From Ancylomarina sp. 16SWW S1-10-2 (GTDB taxonomy: Bacteria > Bacteroidota > Bacteroidia > Bacteroidales > Marinifilaceae): DNA of 64,000 nucleotides. The stretch spans positions 1 to 64,000 of the forward strand of contig NZ_SADB01000005.1 in assembly GCF_009669305.1 (NCBI RefSeq), in the 5' to 3' direction. Under the pieces are notes generated by a model, which made no database searches, was not told where the DNA came from, and saw only the letters and a program-made list of their open reading frames with translations. Below are positions 17,589 to 26,623 of the stretch, in pieces (within the stretch, counting starts at the first letter, position 1; every line of letters starts with the position of its first letter). The translations under genes and the position numbers were made by a program.

Positions 17589-18125
17589 ATGAACAGAAAA
17601 ACAGCCATACTAAGCATAGCAGTCATATTAGTAATTCTAATTGGAGTTGTTATAAAAACTCAGCAAATAAAAAGAGAGAATGAATTAGCTGAAGAAACAA
17701 AGGTAGAACTAACTCAAATACCTAAATTCAATTTTCAAGACACCTTAGGCAGACCTTTTACGCAAGCTAATTTACAAATAGGTAAACCAACACTAGTCAT
17801 TCACTTTGGTAATTTTTGTCCTTACTGTCATAAGGAAACCAAAATTATCTCCCACTATTTTGGAGAATATGAAGATTTTCAATTAGTCTTTGTGACTAAA
17901 GACAAAAAGCCAAACATTATAGCCTTTATGGAGAAAAATAAACTAACCAATAAGTCAAACATCACTGTACTAAGATATGAAAACAATGAATTTGAAGAAG
18001 CATTCGGATCGAAATCATTGCCCTGTGTTTTTATTTTTAACAAACAATTTCAGCTCATAAAACATTTCGATGGAGCAGTTACAGCACGTACATTGATAAA
18101 ATACACACGTGCTGCAAAAATCTAA
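17589..18125 (+). CDS. Membrane-anchored thioredoxin-fold (redoxin/TlpA-like) protein
   Basis: 178 aa. One N-terminal membrane anchor at about 6-23 (AILSIAVILVILIGVVI), then a redoxin/thioredoxin fold facing the periplasm. The active site is CPYC in FGNFCPYCHKETK at about 77-89, the dithiol variant common in DsbA/TlpA-like oxidoreductases; a cis-proline region follows in SLPCVFIFNKQF. It carries a third cysteine next to that proline. Co-directional with the preceding membrane protein (24 bp). It may keep cysteines of neighbouring secreted proteins in the right redox state, but the paralogues encoded upstream are poor in cysteine, so its partner is unclear. Confidence 0.8.
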   Translation: MNRKTAILSIAVILVILIGVVIKTQQIKRENELAEETKVELTQIPKFNFQDTLGRPFTQANLQIGKPTLVIHFGNFCPYCHKETKIISHYFGEYEDFQLVFVTKDKKPNIIAFMEKNKLTNKSNITVLRYENNEFEEAFGSKSLPCVFIFNKQFQLIKHFDGAVTARTLIKYTRAAKI

Positions 18126-18182
18126 TAAAATAAACGGGATGTTCTCCATATAACAAGTCTTACCCATTCCTATTTTTTTCTC

Positions 18183-18190
18183 TACCTTTG
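18183..18190 (+). promoter_or_regulatory. -7 element for thiL
   Basis: TACCTTTG, a full TAnnTTTG match, 33 bp before the ATG at 18224. It overlaps an upstream in-frame start at 18188, so that longer start is very unlikely. Confidence 0.65.
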
Positions 18191-18223
18191 CAAACAAATT
18201 CTAAATTTAGAAATCAGCGTATT

Positions 18224-19267
18224 ATGCAGGAAAATAAGAATCAAGGAACCGATATATCTACTTTAGGTGAATTTGGTCTAATCAGACACCTAAGTGAAAA
18301 TGTAAAACTAACTCAAGAAACTACTCATAAAGGTATTGGTGATGATGCTGCAGTATTAAACCAAACGGGTAAAAAAACAATTGTTACAACCGATCTTTTG
18401 GTTGAGGGTATCCACTTTGATTTGATGTACACACCACTTCGTCATCTGGGTTATAAAGCGATTGTTGTCAATCTTTCGGACGTTTATGCCATGAATGCTG
18501 AACCTAAGCAGGTAACTGTTTCTTTGGCTATTTCGAAACGTTTCACCGTAGAAGCTATCGACGAAATTTACGAAGGCATCAATATGGCTTGCGAAAAATA
18601 CAATGTCGACTTAGTTGGTGGGGATACCACATCATCACTTACTGGTCTTTGCATTTCGATTACTGCCATTGGCGAAGCTGATGAAAATCAGATTACTTAC
18701 AGAAGCGGTGCAAAAGTAAACGACTTAATTTGTGTTTCTGGCGATCTTGGAGCAGCTTATGCAGGTCTTCAACTTTTAGATAGAGAAAAGCGTATTTTTG
18801 ATAACAATCCTGAAATTCAACCTGACTTAACAGGACACGATTACATACTTGAACGTCAGCTAAAACCAGAAGCTCGAAAAGATATTTTTGAAAGTTTACA
18901 AGACGCCAAAATCGTTCCTACTTCAATGATAGATATATCCGATGGCTTATCATCGGAATTATTCCATATTTGTAAGGCATCTGAAGTTGGTTGCCAAATT
19001 TACGAAGAGAAAATCCCCATCGATTTTGAGACACACAAAATGGCTGAAGAGTTAAATATGAACTATTCTATATTTGCTCTTAATGGTGGTGAAGATTACG
19101 AATTGCTTTTCACAGTACCTCTTGACAAACATGAAGAAATCGAGAAAATGGCCGACGTTAAAATAATTGGTCATATTTGCGATGCAAGCAAGGGAAAACA
19201 CATGATTACTCGTGATAACAACGAGTTTGCTCTTCAAGCTCAAGGTTGGACAAACTTTACGGAGTAA
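18224..19267 (+). CDS. thiL: Thiamine-monophosphate kinase
   Basis: 347 aa from the ATG at 18224, chosen because the promoter -7 element covers the alternative start at 18188. ThiL phosphorylates thiamine monophosphate to the active diphosphate using ATP. Family blocks: STLGEFGLIRHL near the N-terminus, GIGDDAAVL, TTDLLVEGIHFDLMYTP, NLSDVYAMNAEPKQVTVSLA, VDLVGGDTT, DISDGLSSEL and NGGEDYELLFTVP, all typical of the PurM-like fold with Mg/ATP-binding aspartates. No other thiamine genes are nearby, so it stands alone here. Confidence 0.97.
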   Translation: MQENKNQGTDISTLGEFGLIRHLSENVKLTQETTHKGIGDDAAVLNQTGKKTIVTTDLLVEGIHFDLMYTPLRHLGYKAIVVNLSDVYAMNAEPKQVTVSLAISKRFTVEAIDEIYEGINMACEKYNVDLVGGDTTSSLTGLCISITAIGEADENQITYRSGAKVNDLICVSGDLGAAYAGLQLLDREKRIFDNNPEIQPDLTGHDYILERQLKPEARKDIFESLQDAKIVPTSMIDISDGLSSELFHICKASEVGCQIYEEKIPIDFETHKMAEELNMNYSIFALNGGEDYELLFTVPLDKHEEIEKMADVKIIGHICDASKGKHMITRDNNEFALQAQGWTNFTE

Positions 19268-19504
19268 ATAAAAAAAGAGTGAAAGAGTGAAAAATAGCAC
19301 CACTCCTTACTACGTTCATTTAAAGATATAATGATAGGCAGTTTCGAAAGAATCTGCCTATTTTATTTGCAAGAAATTACAAACCAATCAAATTTAATCT
19401 ATAAATAAATTCACCCCTTACGGGATACATAAACCGCTATACAACAAACGCCCGTTTCACGGACGCTTACTCAAATTCAGCCTCTTCGAGGCAAATAAAA
19501 ACAA

Positions 19505-19540
19505 AAAAGCGCTTGTTTCAATTAAGAAACAAGCGCTTTT
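19505..19540. terminator. Bidirectional terminator between thiL and lpxA
   Basis: Perfect 15-bp stem AAAAGCGCTTGTTTC (19505-19519) and GAAACAAGCGCTTTT (19526-19540) with a 6-nt loop and T-rich flanks on both strands. It separates convergent thiL and lpxA. The rest of the 295-base gap 19268-19562 holds a small GCCTCTTCGAGGC hairpin at about 19480-19492 and nothing else recognised. Confidence 0.85.
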
Positions 19541-19562
19541 TCTATATCTTATAAATAAGGTG

Positions 19563-20345
19563 CTACTCTGGGAAATACCCACGCATAATACCTCGTTTAG
19601 AATTCTTAACGAAAAGGATAATTTCATCACGCTCTGGCGATGCAAACATTTCAGCTTCAATTGCCTCAATTGCTGCATGATTATTCATTCCTTTTTGGTA
19701 AAGGTAACGGTACACATCCTGAATTTCACGAATTTTCTCGTTAGAATACTCACGACGACGTAAACCAATTGAATTTACACCTACATACGAAACAGGCTCG
19801 CGAGCCGCTTTCACAAATGGAGGAATATCTTTACGAACCAAAGATCCACCTGAAACCATAACATGAGCACCAATATGAACAAACTGATGTACAGCTACAA
19901 GACCACTTAAGATAGCGAAATCGTCAATCACAACCTCACCAGCAATTTGAGTTGCATTACCAATAATAATATTGTTACCCAATACACTATCGTGAGCAAT
20001 GTGTGAATAAGCCATTAATAAACAGTTATCACCCACTACAGTTTTACCTTTTGCAACTGTTCCTCTATTAATAGTTACACATTCGCGAATAGTTGTATTA
20101 TTTCCAATTTCAACGGTCGTTTTTTCGCCACGAAATTTCATATCTTGAGGTACAGCACCAATAACAGCACCAGGAAATACAGTACAGTTTTTTCCAATAC
20201 GTGTTCCTTCTAAAATCGTTGCATTTGAACCAATACGCGTTCCTTCTTCAATCACTACATTTTTATCGATAGTAACAAAAGGCTCAATAACCACATTATC
20301 GGCAATTTTTGCCTCTGGATGTACGTAAGCTAAGGGTTGCTTCAT
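19563..20345 (-). CDS. lpxA: UDP-N-acetylglucosamine O-acyltransferase LpxA
   Basis: 260 aa from the ATG at 20345 (MKQPLAYVHPEAKI); a longer frame would add 13 residues without homology. First enzyme of lipid A synthesis, transferring a 3-hydroxyacyl chain from acyl carrier protein to UDP-GlcNAc. The first 190 residues are hexapeptide repeats of a left-handed beta helix; the catalytic histidine is His118 in MAYSHIAHD. The C-terminal helical domain contains VNSIGLRRREYS. Last gene of the lpxD-lpxC/fabZ-lpxA unit. Confidence 0.96.
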   Translation of the reverse strand: MKQPLAYVHPEAKIADNVVIEPFVTIDKNVVIEEGTRIGSNATILEGTRIGKNCTVFPGAVIGAVPQDMKFRGEKTTVEIGNNTTIRECVTINRGTVAKGKTVVGDNCLLMAYSHIAHDSVLGNNIIIGNATQIAGEVVIDDFAILSGLVAVHQFVHIGAHVMVSGGSLVRKDIPPFVKAAREPVSYVGVNSIGLRRREYSNEKIREIQDVYRYLYQKGMNNHAAIEAIEAEMFASPERDEIILFVKNSKRGIMRGYFPE

Positions 20346-20435
20346 TTTATATTTTTTATTTACACATCGGAAGAATAAGCACAAAAACCTTAGTCTTCTT
20401 TCCGATAGATGAAAATTTATATTCTATTTCTAAAA

Positions 20436-21827
20436 CTACTTTTTCTTGGCAATTTGAGCTACAAATTCACCTTCAGCTACAACAGTATTCCCCACATATG
20501 CTACACCTCTCATGTTAGCAATACCACGACGAATAGGTGACAAGAAAGCCAATTTGAAAATTAGGGTATCACCAGGCATAACCTTTTTTCTAAACTTAAT
20601 ATTATTTTGAGTCAAGAAGTAAGTTCCATAATTCTCTGGATCATCAACCTGATTTAAAACAAGAATACCACCACATTGCGCCATAGCCTCAACCATAAGT
20701 ACACCTGGCATTACAGGTTCTCCTGGAAAGTGACCAACAAAATACGGTTCATTCATAGAAACATTCTTAACCCCGACTATACTATCGCTTTGAATATCTA
20801 TAATCTTGTCAACCAATAAAAACGGAGGACGATGTGGTAATAATTTCATTACCCCAATAATATCTAAAACAGGCTCTTTATTAGGATCGTAAGCCGGTAC
20901 TGAATCTTTTCCCATCTCTTTTTTAATTCTACTGATTAATATTTTAGCCATCTCTGTATTAGACCCATGACCCGGGCAGGTTGCAATCACTCTACCCTTT
21001 ATAAATTTACCACAAAGTGCCAAATCACCCATTACATCAAGCAATTTGTGACGTGCACATTCGTTATCAAAATACAAATCGACATTACTTAAAACACCTT
21101 CTTTTACTTCAACACTTTCGTGATTGAATAAAGCAGCAATACGATCTAATTCTTCTTGTTCCATAGGTTGATCCATAATAACAATTGCGTTATCGAGATC
21201 ACCACCTTTTACAAGATTATTATTCAACAGGAATTCTAGTTCACGAACAAAAACGAAAGTACGACAGGTCGAAATTTCATCTTTATATTCGCTCAAGCCA
21301 TTCATGCTTGCAAACTGGTTTCGAAGAACCTTTGAGTCGTAAGCAACCATTACATTTACATTAAAGTCAGCATCAGGAAGAATAACTAATTCAACACCTT
21401 TTGCTTCATCTTTGTAAACAATCTTATCCTTAACAACAAAGTATTCGCGAATTGCATCTTGTTCTACAATTCCAACTTCCTCAATACCTTCAACGTAGAA
21501 TTTCGCACTACCATCCAAAATAGGAGGTTCAGAAGAACTAAGCTCTATCATACAGTTATCAACACCACAACCGTACAAAGCTGAAAGAGCATGCTCAATT
21601 GTTTGAACTTTACACTCTCCTTTTTGCAATACGGTTCCTCTCGATGTATCTACAACATATTTGGCACTCGCTTTAATTACAGGCTGTCCCTCAAGGTCAA
21701 TTCTTTTTAATTGATACCCGTGATTCTCTGGAGCTGGTAGAAATTTAATTGAAACCTCTACTCCTGTATGTAAACCTTTCCCTGTAAGGGAAAATTCTTT
21801 TGCTAAAGTTCTTTGTTTATCAGCCAT
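20436..21827 (-). CDS. lpxC/fabZ: Bifunctional LpxC deacetylase / FabZ dehydratase
   Basis: 463 aa fusion typical of Bacteroidota. Residues 1 to about 300 are LpxC, the zinc UDP-3-O-acyl-GlcNAc deacetylase that commits sugar to lipid A: the zinc ligands are expected in TIEHALSALYG and ARHKLLDVMGDL, and CPGHGSNTE carries the catalytic histidine. Residues from about 315 are FabZ, the 3-hydroxyacyl-ACP dehydratase: LLPHRPPFLLVDKI and the catalytic GHFPGEPVMPGVLMVEAMAQ. The two activities draw on the same 3-hydroxyacyl-ACP pool. It lies between lpxD (54 bp) and lpxA (90 bp). Confidence 0.97.
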   Translation of the reverse strand: MADKQRTLAKEFSLTGKGLHTGVEVSIKFLPAPENHGYQLKRIDLEGQPVIKASAKYVVDTSRGTVLQKGECKVQTIEHALSALYGCGVDNCMIELSSSEPPILDGSAKFYVEGIEEVGIVEQDAIREYFVVKDKIVYKDEAKGVELVILPDADFNVNVMVAYDSKVLRNQFASMNGLSEYKDEISTCRTFVFVRELEFLLNNNLVKGGDLDNAIVIMDQPMEQEELDRIAALFNHESVEVKEGVLSNVDLYFDNECARHKLLDVMGDLALCGKFIKGRVIATCPGHGSNTEMAKILISRIKKEMGKDSVPAYDPNKEPVLDIIGVMKLLPHRPPFLLVDKIIDIQSDSIVGVKNVSMNEPYFVGHFPGEPVMPGVLMVEAMAQCGGILVLNQVDDPENYGTYFLTQNNIKFRKKVMPGDTLIFKLAFLSPIRRGIANMRGVAYVGNTVVAEGEFVAQIAKKK

Positions 21828-21881
21828 TATACTAATTCAATACTCTTATTCCTATTCTAGAGAATTCGATCCTCAAATAAC

Positions 21882-22916
21882 TTATTTTTTCAGTTCCTTC
21901 AACTCCTTCTCCATTGTCATGATTTGCTCACGCATTTTAGGAAGGTTTTTGAATAACACATATGATTTTTGGTAAGGACCAAATTCAAAAGCCGGAGACC
22001 CTTGAATAACCATACCTACTTTTTTAATGCTTTTTCCAACACCAGATTGTGCTGCAATTTTAACTTCATCAGCAATTGACATGTGCCCTGCAAATCCAAC
22101 CTGGCCACCAATCATACAATTTTTTCCAATTTTACTTGAACCTGCAACACCTGTTTGAGCTGCAATAACTGTATTCTCATCAATTTCGACATTATGAGCT
22201 ACCTGAATTAGATTATCCAACTTCACTCCCTTACGGATAAATGTTGATCCCATTGTAGCTCTATCAACGCAAGTGTTTGCCCCAATTTCTACGTGATCTT
22301 CAATAACTACATTACCAACTTGTGGTACTTTCTTATAATCGTTTGCCGATGATGGAGCGAATCCAAAACCGTCACCACCTATAACTACACCCGAATGGAA
22401 AATACATTCCGCTCCAATTTCACAACCAGCGTATACTTTTACACCTGAGTTTAAAACCGTATTATCACCAATTGTCACATTATCACCAACATAAACATGA
22501 GGAAACAATTGCACATTTTTGCCAAGCTTCACATTACTACCTACATAAGCAAAAGCACCAATATAAACTTGTTCGCCAACGGTTGCAGTTTTACTCACAA
22601 AAGAGGGTTGTTCAATACCTACGTGTTTAGGCTTACTTTGCTCATACATTTCTAACAACTGGGCTAAAGCCTGATAAGCATCTTCAACACGAATTAAAGT
22701 CGCTGCAATTTTCTTATCAGCTACAAAATCTTTGTTTACTAAAACGATAGACGATTTAGTTTCATAAATATAATGAACATATTTAGGATTCGCTAAAAAC
22801 GATAATGTTCCGAACTCTCCTTCTTCAATTTTGGATACATTATTTACTGAAACAGCACCGTCACCTTCGACTTCACCATTCAGAAACTCTGCAATATCAT
22901 TTGCTGTAAAATTCAT
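21882..22916 (-). CDS. lpxD: UDP-3-O-acylglucosamine N-acyltransferase LpxD
   Basis: 344 aa. N-terminal uridine-binding domain at about 1-100 ([13 protein letters not shown]), then hexapeptide repeats forming a left-handed beta helix (about 100-300), then a C-terminal helix ending KELKELKK. The catalytic histidine lies in [19 protein letters not shown]. Adds the second 3-hydroxyacyl chain during lipid A synthesis. First gene of the lipid A unit, with a promoter element about 170 bp upstream. Confidence 0.96.
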   Translation of the reverse strand: MNFTANDIAEFLNGEVEGDGAVSVNNVSKIEEGEFGTLSFLANPKYVHYIYETKSSIVLVNKDFVADKKIAATLIRVEDAYQALAQLLEMYEQSKPKHVGIEQPSFVSKTATVGEQVYIGAFAYVGSNVKLGKNVQLFPHVYVGDNVTIGDNTVLNSGVKVYAGCEIGAECIFHSGVVIGGDGFGFAPSSANDYKKVPQVGNVVIEDHVEIGANTCVDRATMGSTFIRKGVKLDNLIQVAHNVEIDENTVIAAQTGVAGSSKIGKNCMIGGQVGFAGHMSIADEVKIAAQSGVGKSIKKVGMVIQGSPAFEFGPYQKSYVLFKNLPKMREQIMTMEKELKELKK

Positions 22917-23247
22917 CTTTGTATTTTATAAACGCCTTATAAATAAACAAATACAGAGTATTTGTAATGAAGAATCATAATACTTCAATTTATAAATCAC
23001 ATGATTTAAAATCAAAAATAAAACTCAACATAATATCGACTTGTAATTAATTCCTCAAGTCCATTTTATATGGCAAAATTTACGCAAATCTAATAAATAT
23101 TTTAAGCCTATAAAAATTTAGCCCATAAAGCCATGAACAATCACCCCAATATATATGAATTAGTTAGGTTCAAATTTTATTATAATCAAGCAATAAATAG
23201 ACATGCATTTTTAAAACAAAAGCTAATAATAGTCCTAAAAATAGGCT
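22917..23247. other. Intergenic region with the lpxD promoter
   Basis: 331 bases without a gene. On the minus strand 23092-23085 is TAGATTTG, a TAnnTTTG match that would give lpxD a leader of about 165 nt. No terminator-like hairpin is evident after the HD-domain gene, so read-through into lpxD is possible. Confidence 0.45.
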
Positions 23248-24495
23248 TTACAGAGAATCTTTAAATTTTGGATAACAGATATAGTATTTCTTAACCGTTT
23301 TAGAAAGCACCGAAATATTTAACATATCAGATGCCTTACTAATATCCTGTTGACTACCATCTTTAGATAAAATATTAATTCTATCATCGTCCTTACTATA
23401 TGCATTATTAGATATAGAGCTCTTAACCACTAAATAATTTAAAGCATGATTAGAACAGCCCAACTTGTTTTTAACTTGTTTTCGAATATTTGCAACATAT
23501 TCTTTAGCAAAAGGTTTTTTACCAATTTCAATTTTAAATAGATGTCTATCTTTTATGGCTTTGCACAAATATGCAAGAACCTTATCAGAATGATTAGTCC
23601 AAACTTTAATTGAAACCATGATATCATTATCATCTAAGTCGGCAAAAACTTCAAGCGAATCTTTGTCTCCAACAACTTTATCCTTGCTTTTAAATTGTTC
23701 CATACCAACCTTATTATATAAAAAATAACGCAGAGCTGGTGTCCCAAATAATTCTTCACCTCTATCGGACAAATACTTAGCTCTTTTTAGAATACCCACC
23801 AACATTTCCTCAGCAGCCAAACTCGTTTTATGCAAGTAAACTTGCCAATACATCAATCTTCGTGCAATAAGAAATTTCTCAATAGAATAAATCCCCTTTG
23901 CTTCAACAGCAAGATTTCCATTAACAACATCGAGCATTTTAATTATTCGAGTCGATCCAATCGCACCCTCACTTACTCCTGTAAAAAAACTATCCCTTCT
24001 TAAATAATCTAAACGATCCATATCAAGCTGACTGGAAACAAGTTGATGCAAAAATGGCTTGTGATATTCATTTTTAAAAATCTGGATTGCTAAATCTAAC
24101 CTCCCATCAAACTCCGTATTTAAACGTTCCATAAATAACTCAGACAAACATTCATGGTTTATACCATCGACAATACTATACTCTAAAGCGTGAGAAAAAG
24201 GCCCATGTCCAATATCATGCAACAAAATAGCCGTTTTTACAGCTTCAGATTCTTCTGGGCTTATATCTACACCCTTAGCCTGAAGCGATTCTAAAGCCAT
24301 TTGGGTTAAGTGAGTCGCTCCTAAAACATGCTGAAAACGATTATGAATTGCCCCTGGAAAAACCAAAAAGGTCATACCTAATTGCTTAATACGCCTTAGT
24401 CGTTGAATAAAAGAATGTTCTACGAGTTCATAAGGAAGTCCTGACGGAATATCAATAAAACCATGAATAGGATCACTAAGTACTTTATGTTTCAT
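23248..24495 (-). CDS. HD-domain phosphohydrolase (dGTPase-like, YwfO type)
   Basis: 415 aa, typical of the YwfO/SAMHD1-like HD family. The metal-binding set is His56 in FQHVLGATHL, His93-Asp94 in LLHDIGHGPFSH, with His97 nearby and an Asp in LDMDRLDYLRRD at about 165, matching an H...HD...D site. DPIHGFIDIP at the N-terminus is a family hallmark. Such enzymes hydrolyse deoxynucleoside triphosphates to deoxynucleoside and triphosphate, though some act on other nucleotides. Single-gene unit with its own promoter, upstream of lpxD on the same strand (331 bp). The substrate is not certain. Confidence 0.9.
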   Translation of the reverse strand: MKHKVLSDPIHGFIDIPSGLPYELVEHSFIQRLRRIKQLGMTFLVFPGAIHNRFQHVLGATHLTQMALESLQAKGVDISPEESEAVKTAILLHDIGHGPFSHALEYSIVDGINHECLSELFMERLNTEFDGRLDLAIQIFKNEYHKPFLHQLVSSQLDMDRLDYLRRDSFFTGVSEGAIGSTRIIKMLDVVNGNLAVEAKGIYSIEKFLIARRLMYWQVYLHKTSLAAEEMLVGILKRAKYLSDRGEELFGTPALRYFLYNKVGMEQFKSKDKVVGDKDSLEVFADLDDNDIMVSIKVWTNHSDKVLAYLCKAIKDRHLFKIEIGKKPFAKEYVANIRKQVKNKLGCSNHALNYLVVKSSISNNAYSKDDDRINILSKDGSQQDISKASDMLNISVLSKTVKKYYICYPKFKDSL

Positions 24496-24596
24496 TTCCT
24501 TTTAGTTTAAATTTAATCAAGTGACATAAATCTGCCTAGGAATTTCTTCTCAACCAATTATGCTATACTTCACTTTCCCAATACAAATAAGCAGCA

Positions 24597-24604
24597 CAAA
24601 CATA
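24597..24604 (-). promoter_or_regulatory. -7 element for the HD-domain gene
   Basis: TATGTTTG on the minus strand, 102 bp before the start codon. It sits inside a small A/T palindrome, ACAAACATATTTGTG. The gap 24496-24837 (342 bases) otherwise holds only this and the divergent rimP promoter and leader. Confidence 0.5.
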
Positions 24605-24732
24605 TTTGTGTCATGTTATAAACAAATGTAATAAAAAGAGACATAAGCCATCTCATTTGAACTCAAAACACAACTTTTGAACTTAAGAAAAACTCATTAA
24701 CAATTAGAAAACAATAATTTAGACACCTCTCA

Positions 24733-24764
24733 TTTGCATATTAAAACAAATATATCTAATTTCG
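24733..24764 (+). promoter_or_regulatory. Promoter of rimP-nusA-infB
   Basis: TTTG at 24733-24736, a 20-bp spacer, then TAATTTCG at 24757-24764, one base off TAnnTTTG. This is the Bacteroidota -33/-7 arrangement at the right spacing, about 70 bp before rimP. Confidence 0.55.
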
Positions 24765-24793
24765 CAGCGAAAAGTAACATTTCACACGTGCTT

Positions 24794-24815
24794 TAGGGGA
24801 CAATAAAGTCCCCTA
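24794..24815 (+). promoter_or_regulatory. Leader hairpin before rimP
   Basis: Perfect 8-bp stem TAGGGGAC (24794-24801) and GTCCCCTA (24808-24815) with loop AATAAA, followed by TTTTATTG, 22 bp before the rimP ATG. It could act as an attenuator or a regulatory leader structure of the translation operon, or as a weak terminator. The structure is seen; the role is inferred. Confidence 0.6.
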
Positions 24816-24837
24816 TTTTATTGAAAACAACTCCTTT

Positions 24838-25302
24838 ATGATTGACAAAAAAACAATCCAGGAAATTATTGAAAAAGAGATCGAAAATAGCGATCTTTAC
24901 TTGGTTGAAATTAAGGTTTCTTCGGACAATACTATTTCTGTGATGATTGACAGTTTAGCAGGGGTTCCGATCATTAAATGCATTGAATTGAGCCGTGCTA
25001 TTGAAGGTCAATTAGATCGAGAGGTTGAAGATTTTGAATTATCAGTTTCTTCAGCAGGAATAGGACAAACTTTTCAAGTCGTACAACAATATCACAAAAA
25101 TGTAGGGAAAGAAGTTGAAGTCCTTACAACAGAAGGCAATAAATTTACCGGCAAACTATTAATTGTTGGTGAAAATGGAATAGAAATAGAAGTTGAGGAA
25201 TTAGTCAAAGTAGAAGGAAAGAAAAAGAAGCAGTTGAATACAAAAACGCTAGCTTTCGACTTTGATCAAATAAAATCAACAAAAGATATAATTACTTTTT
25301 AA
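24838..25302 (+). CDS. rimP: Ribosome maturation factor RimP
   Basis: 154 aa, needed for 30S subunit maturation. N-terminal alpha/beta domain with DLYLVEIKVSSDNTISVMID and the conserved CIELSRAIEGQLDREVEDFEL region, here split by eye at about residues 55-75, then VSSAGIGQTF, followed by a C-terminal SH3-like domain (GKEVEVLTTEGNKFTGKLL). The usual SPG motif appears as SSAG. First gene of the conserved rimP-nusA-infB operon, 20 bp before nusA. Confidence 0.95.
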   Translation: MIDKKTIQEIIEKEIENSDLYLVEIKVSSDNTISVMIDSLAGVPIIKCIELSRAIEGQLDREVEDFELSVSSAGIGQTFQVVQQYHKNVGKEVEVLTTEGNKFTGKLLIVGENGIEIEVEELVKVEGKKKKQLNTKTLAFDFDQIKSTKDIITF

Positions 25303-25322
25303 CAAGTGAATCGCTGAGTCAT

Positions 25323-26561
25323 ATGAATCTTATTGAAACTTTTTCAGAATTTAAAGAGTTAAAAAACATCGATCGTGCTACAATGATGAGTGTTTTGGAA
25401 GATGTATTCCGAAACCTTTTGTTGAAGAACTACGGTACTGATGAAAACTTTGACATCATCATTAACCCTGACAAGGGTGATTTAGAAATCTGGAGAAATC
25501 GTGTCGTAGTTAAAGATGGAGAGGTTGAAGATTCCAATCTTCAGATTCCATTATTGGAAGCTAAGAAAATTGACACAGACTATGAACTTGGTGAGGAAGT
25601 AACTGATGAAGTTAAATTCTTAGATTTTGGACGACGTTCAATTCTAACACTTCGTCAAAACCTTTCTGCTCGTATTATGGAGCTTGAAAAAGATAATATT
25701 TTCAACACCTATAAAGATCGTATAGGTGAGATTATCACTGGTGAAGTTTATCAGATTTGGAAAAAAGAGATTCTTGTTATCGATGATGAAGGTAATGAGT
25801 TGATTATGCCTAAGGCAGAACAAATACCTTCTGATTACTTCCGCAAAGGAGAAAACATAAGAGCTGTTATTGTTAGTGTAGAAGTAAAAAACAATAATCC
25901 TCTTATTATTATATCTAGAACATCTACAGTATTCCTTAAGCGCTTATTTGAACTTGAGGTTCCTGAGATTTTTGATGGCTTGATTACAATCAAAAACATA
26001 GTTCGTACTCCTGGAGAGAGAGCAAAAGTAGCCGTAGAATCTTACGATGAGCGTATTGATCCAGTTGGTGCTTGTGTGGGTATGAAAGGATCGAGAATTC
26101 ATGGTATCGTACGTGAATTGAAAAACGAGAATATCGATGTTATTAATTATACAGAAAATACATCATTGTATATTTCTCGTGCTCTTAACCCAGCTAAAGT
26201 AAACTCGGTTAAAATTAATGATGAAACAAACAGAGCTGAAGTATACTTAAATCCAGAAGAAGTATCATTAGCTATTGGTAAAGGCGGTTTAAATATTAAA
26301 CTTGCTGGTCAACTTACAGGATACGAAATCGACGTTTATCGCGAGAAAGTAGCCAATGAAGTTGAAGGTGATGAAGATGTAAACTTATCAGAATTTGGTG
26401 ATGAGATTGAAACTTGGATCATCGAAGAATTTAAGAAAATAGGTTGCGACACTGCCCGTTCTGTGTTGGAACTTACTGCAGAGGAATTAGAAAAGAGAAC
26501 AGATCTTGAAATTGAGACTATTGAAGAAGTTTTAAATATTTTGAATTCAGAATTTGAATAA
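25323..26561 (+). CDS. nusA: Transcription factor NusA
   Basis: 412 aa. N-terminal RNA polymerase-binding domain (about 1-130), S1 domain (about 135-200, GEIITGEVYQIWKKEILVI), then two KH domains with GMKGSRIHGIVREL at about 249 and AIGKGGLNIKLAGQL at about 317. It lacks the acidic C-terminal repeats of enterobacterial NusA, ending in one short helical tail, as usual for Bacteroidota. Acts in pausing, termination and antitermination of transcription. Between rimP and infB. Confidence 0.96.
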   Translation: MNLIETFSEFKELKNIDRATMMSVLEDVFRNLLLKNYGTDENFDIIINPDKGDLEIWRNRVVVKDGEVEDSNLQIPLLEAKKIDTDYELGEEVTDEVKFLDFGRRSILTLRQNLSARIMELEKDNIFNTYKDRIGEIITGEVYQIWKKEILVIDDEGNELIMPKAEQIPSDYFRKGENIRAVIVSVEVKNNNPLIIISRTSTVFLKRLFELEVPEIFDGLITIKNIVRTPGERAKVAVESYDERIDPVGACVGMKGSRIHGIVRELKNENIDVINYTENTSLYISRALNPAKVNSVKINDETNRAEVYLNPEEVSLAIGKGGLNIKLAGQLTGYEIDVYREKVANEVEGDEDVNLSEFGDEIETWIIEEFKKIGCDTARSVLELTAEELEKRTDLEIETIEEVLNILNSEFE

Positions 26562-26623
26562 TCAGTTTTAATCCTCAATAATTTTAGTTTAAGATACAGA
26601 CATTTAACAGTTAACTTCAGAAT

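Noticed and set aside
17158-19466. A shared 15-mer CCGTTTCACGGACGC at about 17158 and 19452
   Set aside because: One copy is inside a coding frame and the other in a spacer, flanks differ, and one or two such matches are expected by chance in 64 kb.
20309-20518. Small frame crossing the lpxA-lpxC spacer on the plus strand
   Set aside because: Overlaps the ends of two well-supported genes and shows no coding signal of its own.
24590-24610. ACAAACATATTTGTG palindrome as an operator for the HD-domain gene
   Set aside because: It coincides with the -7 element and its symmetry is a by-product of AT richness; no second copy was seen.
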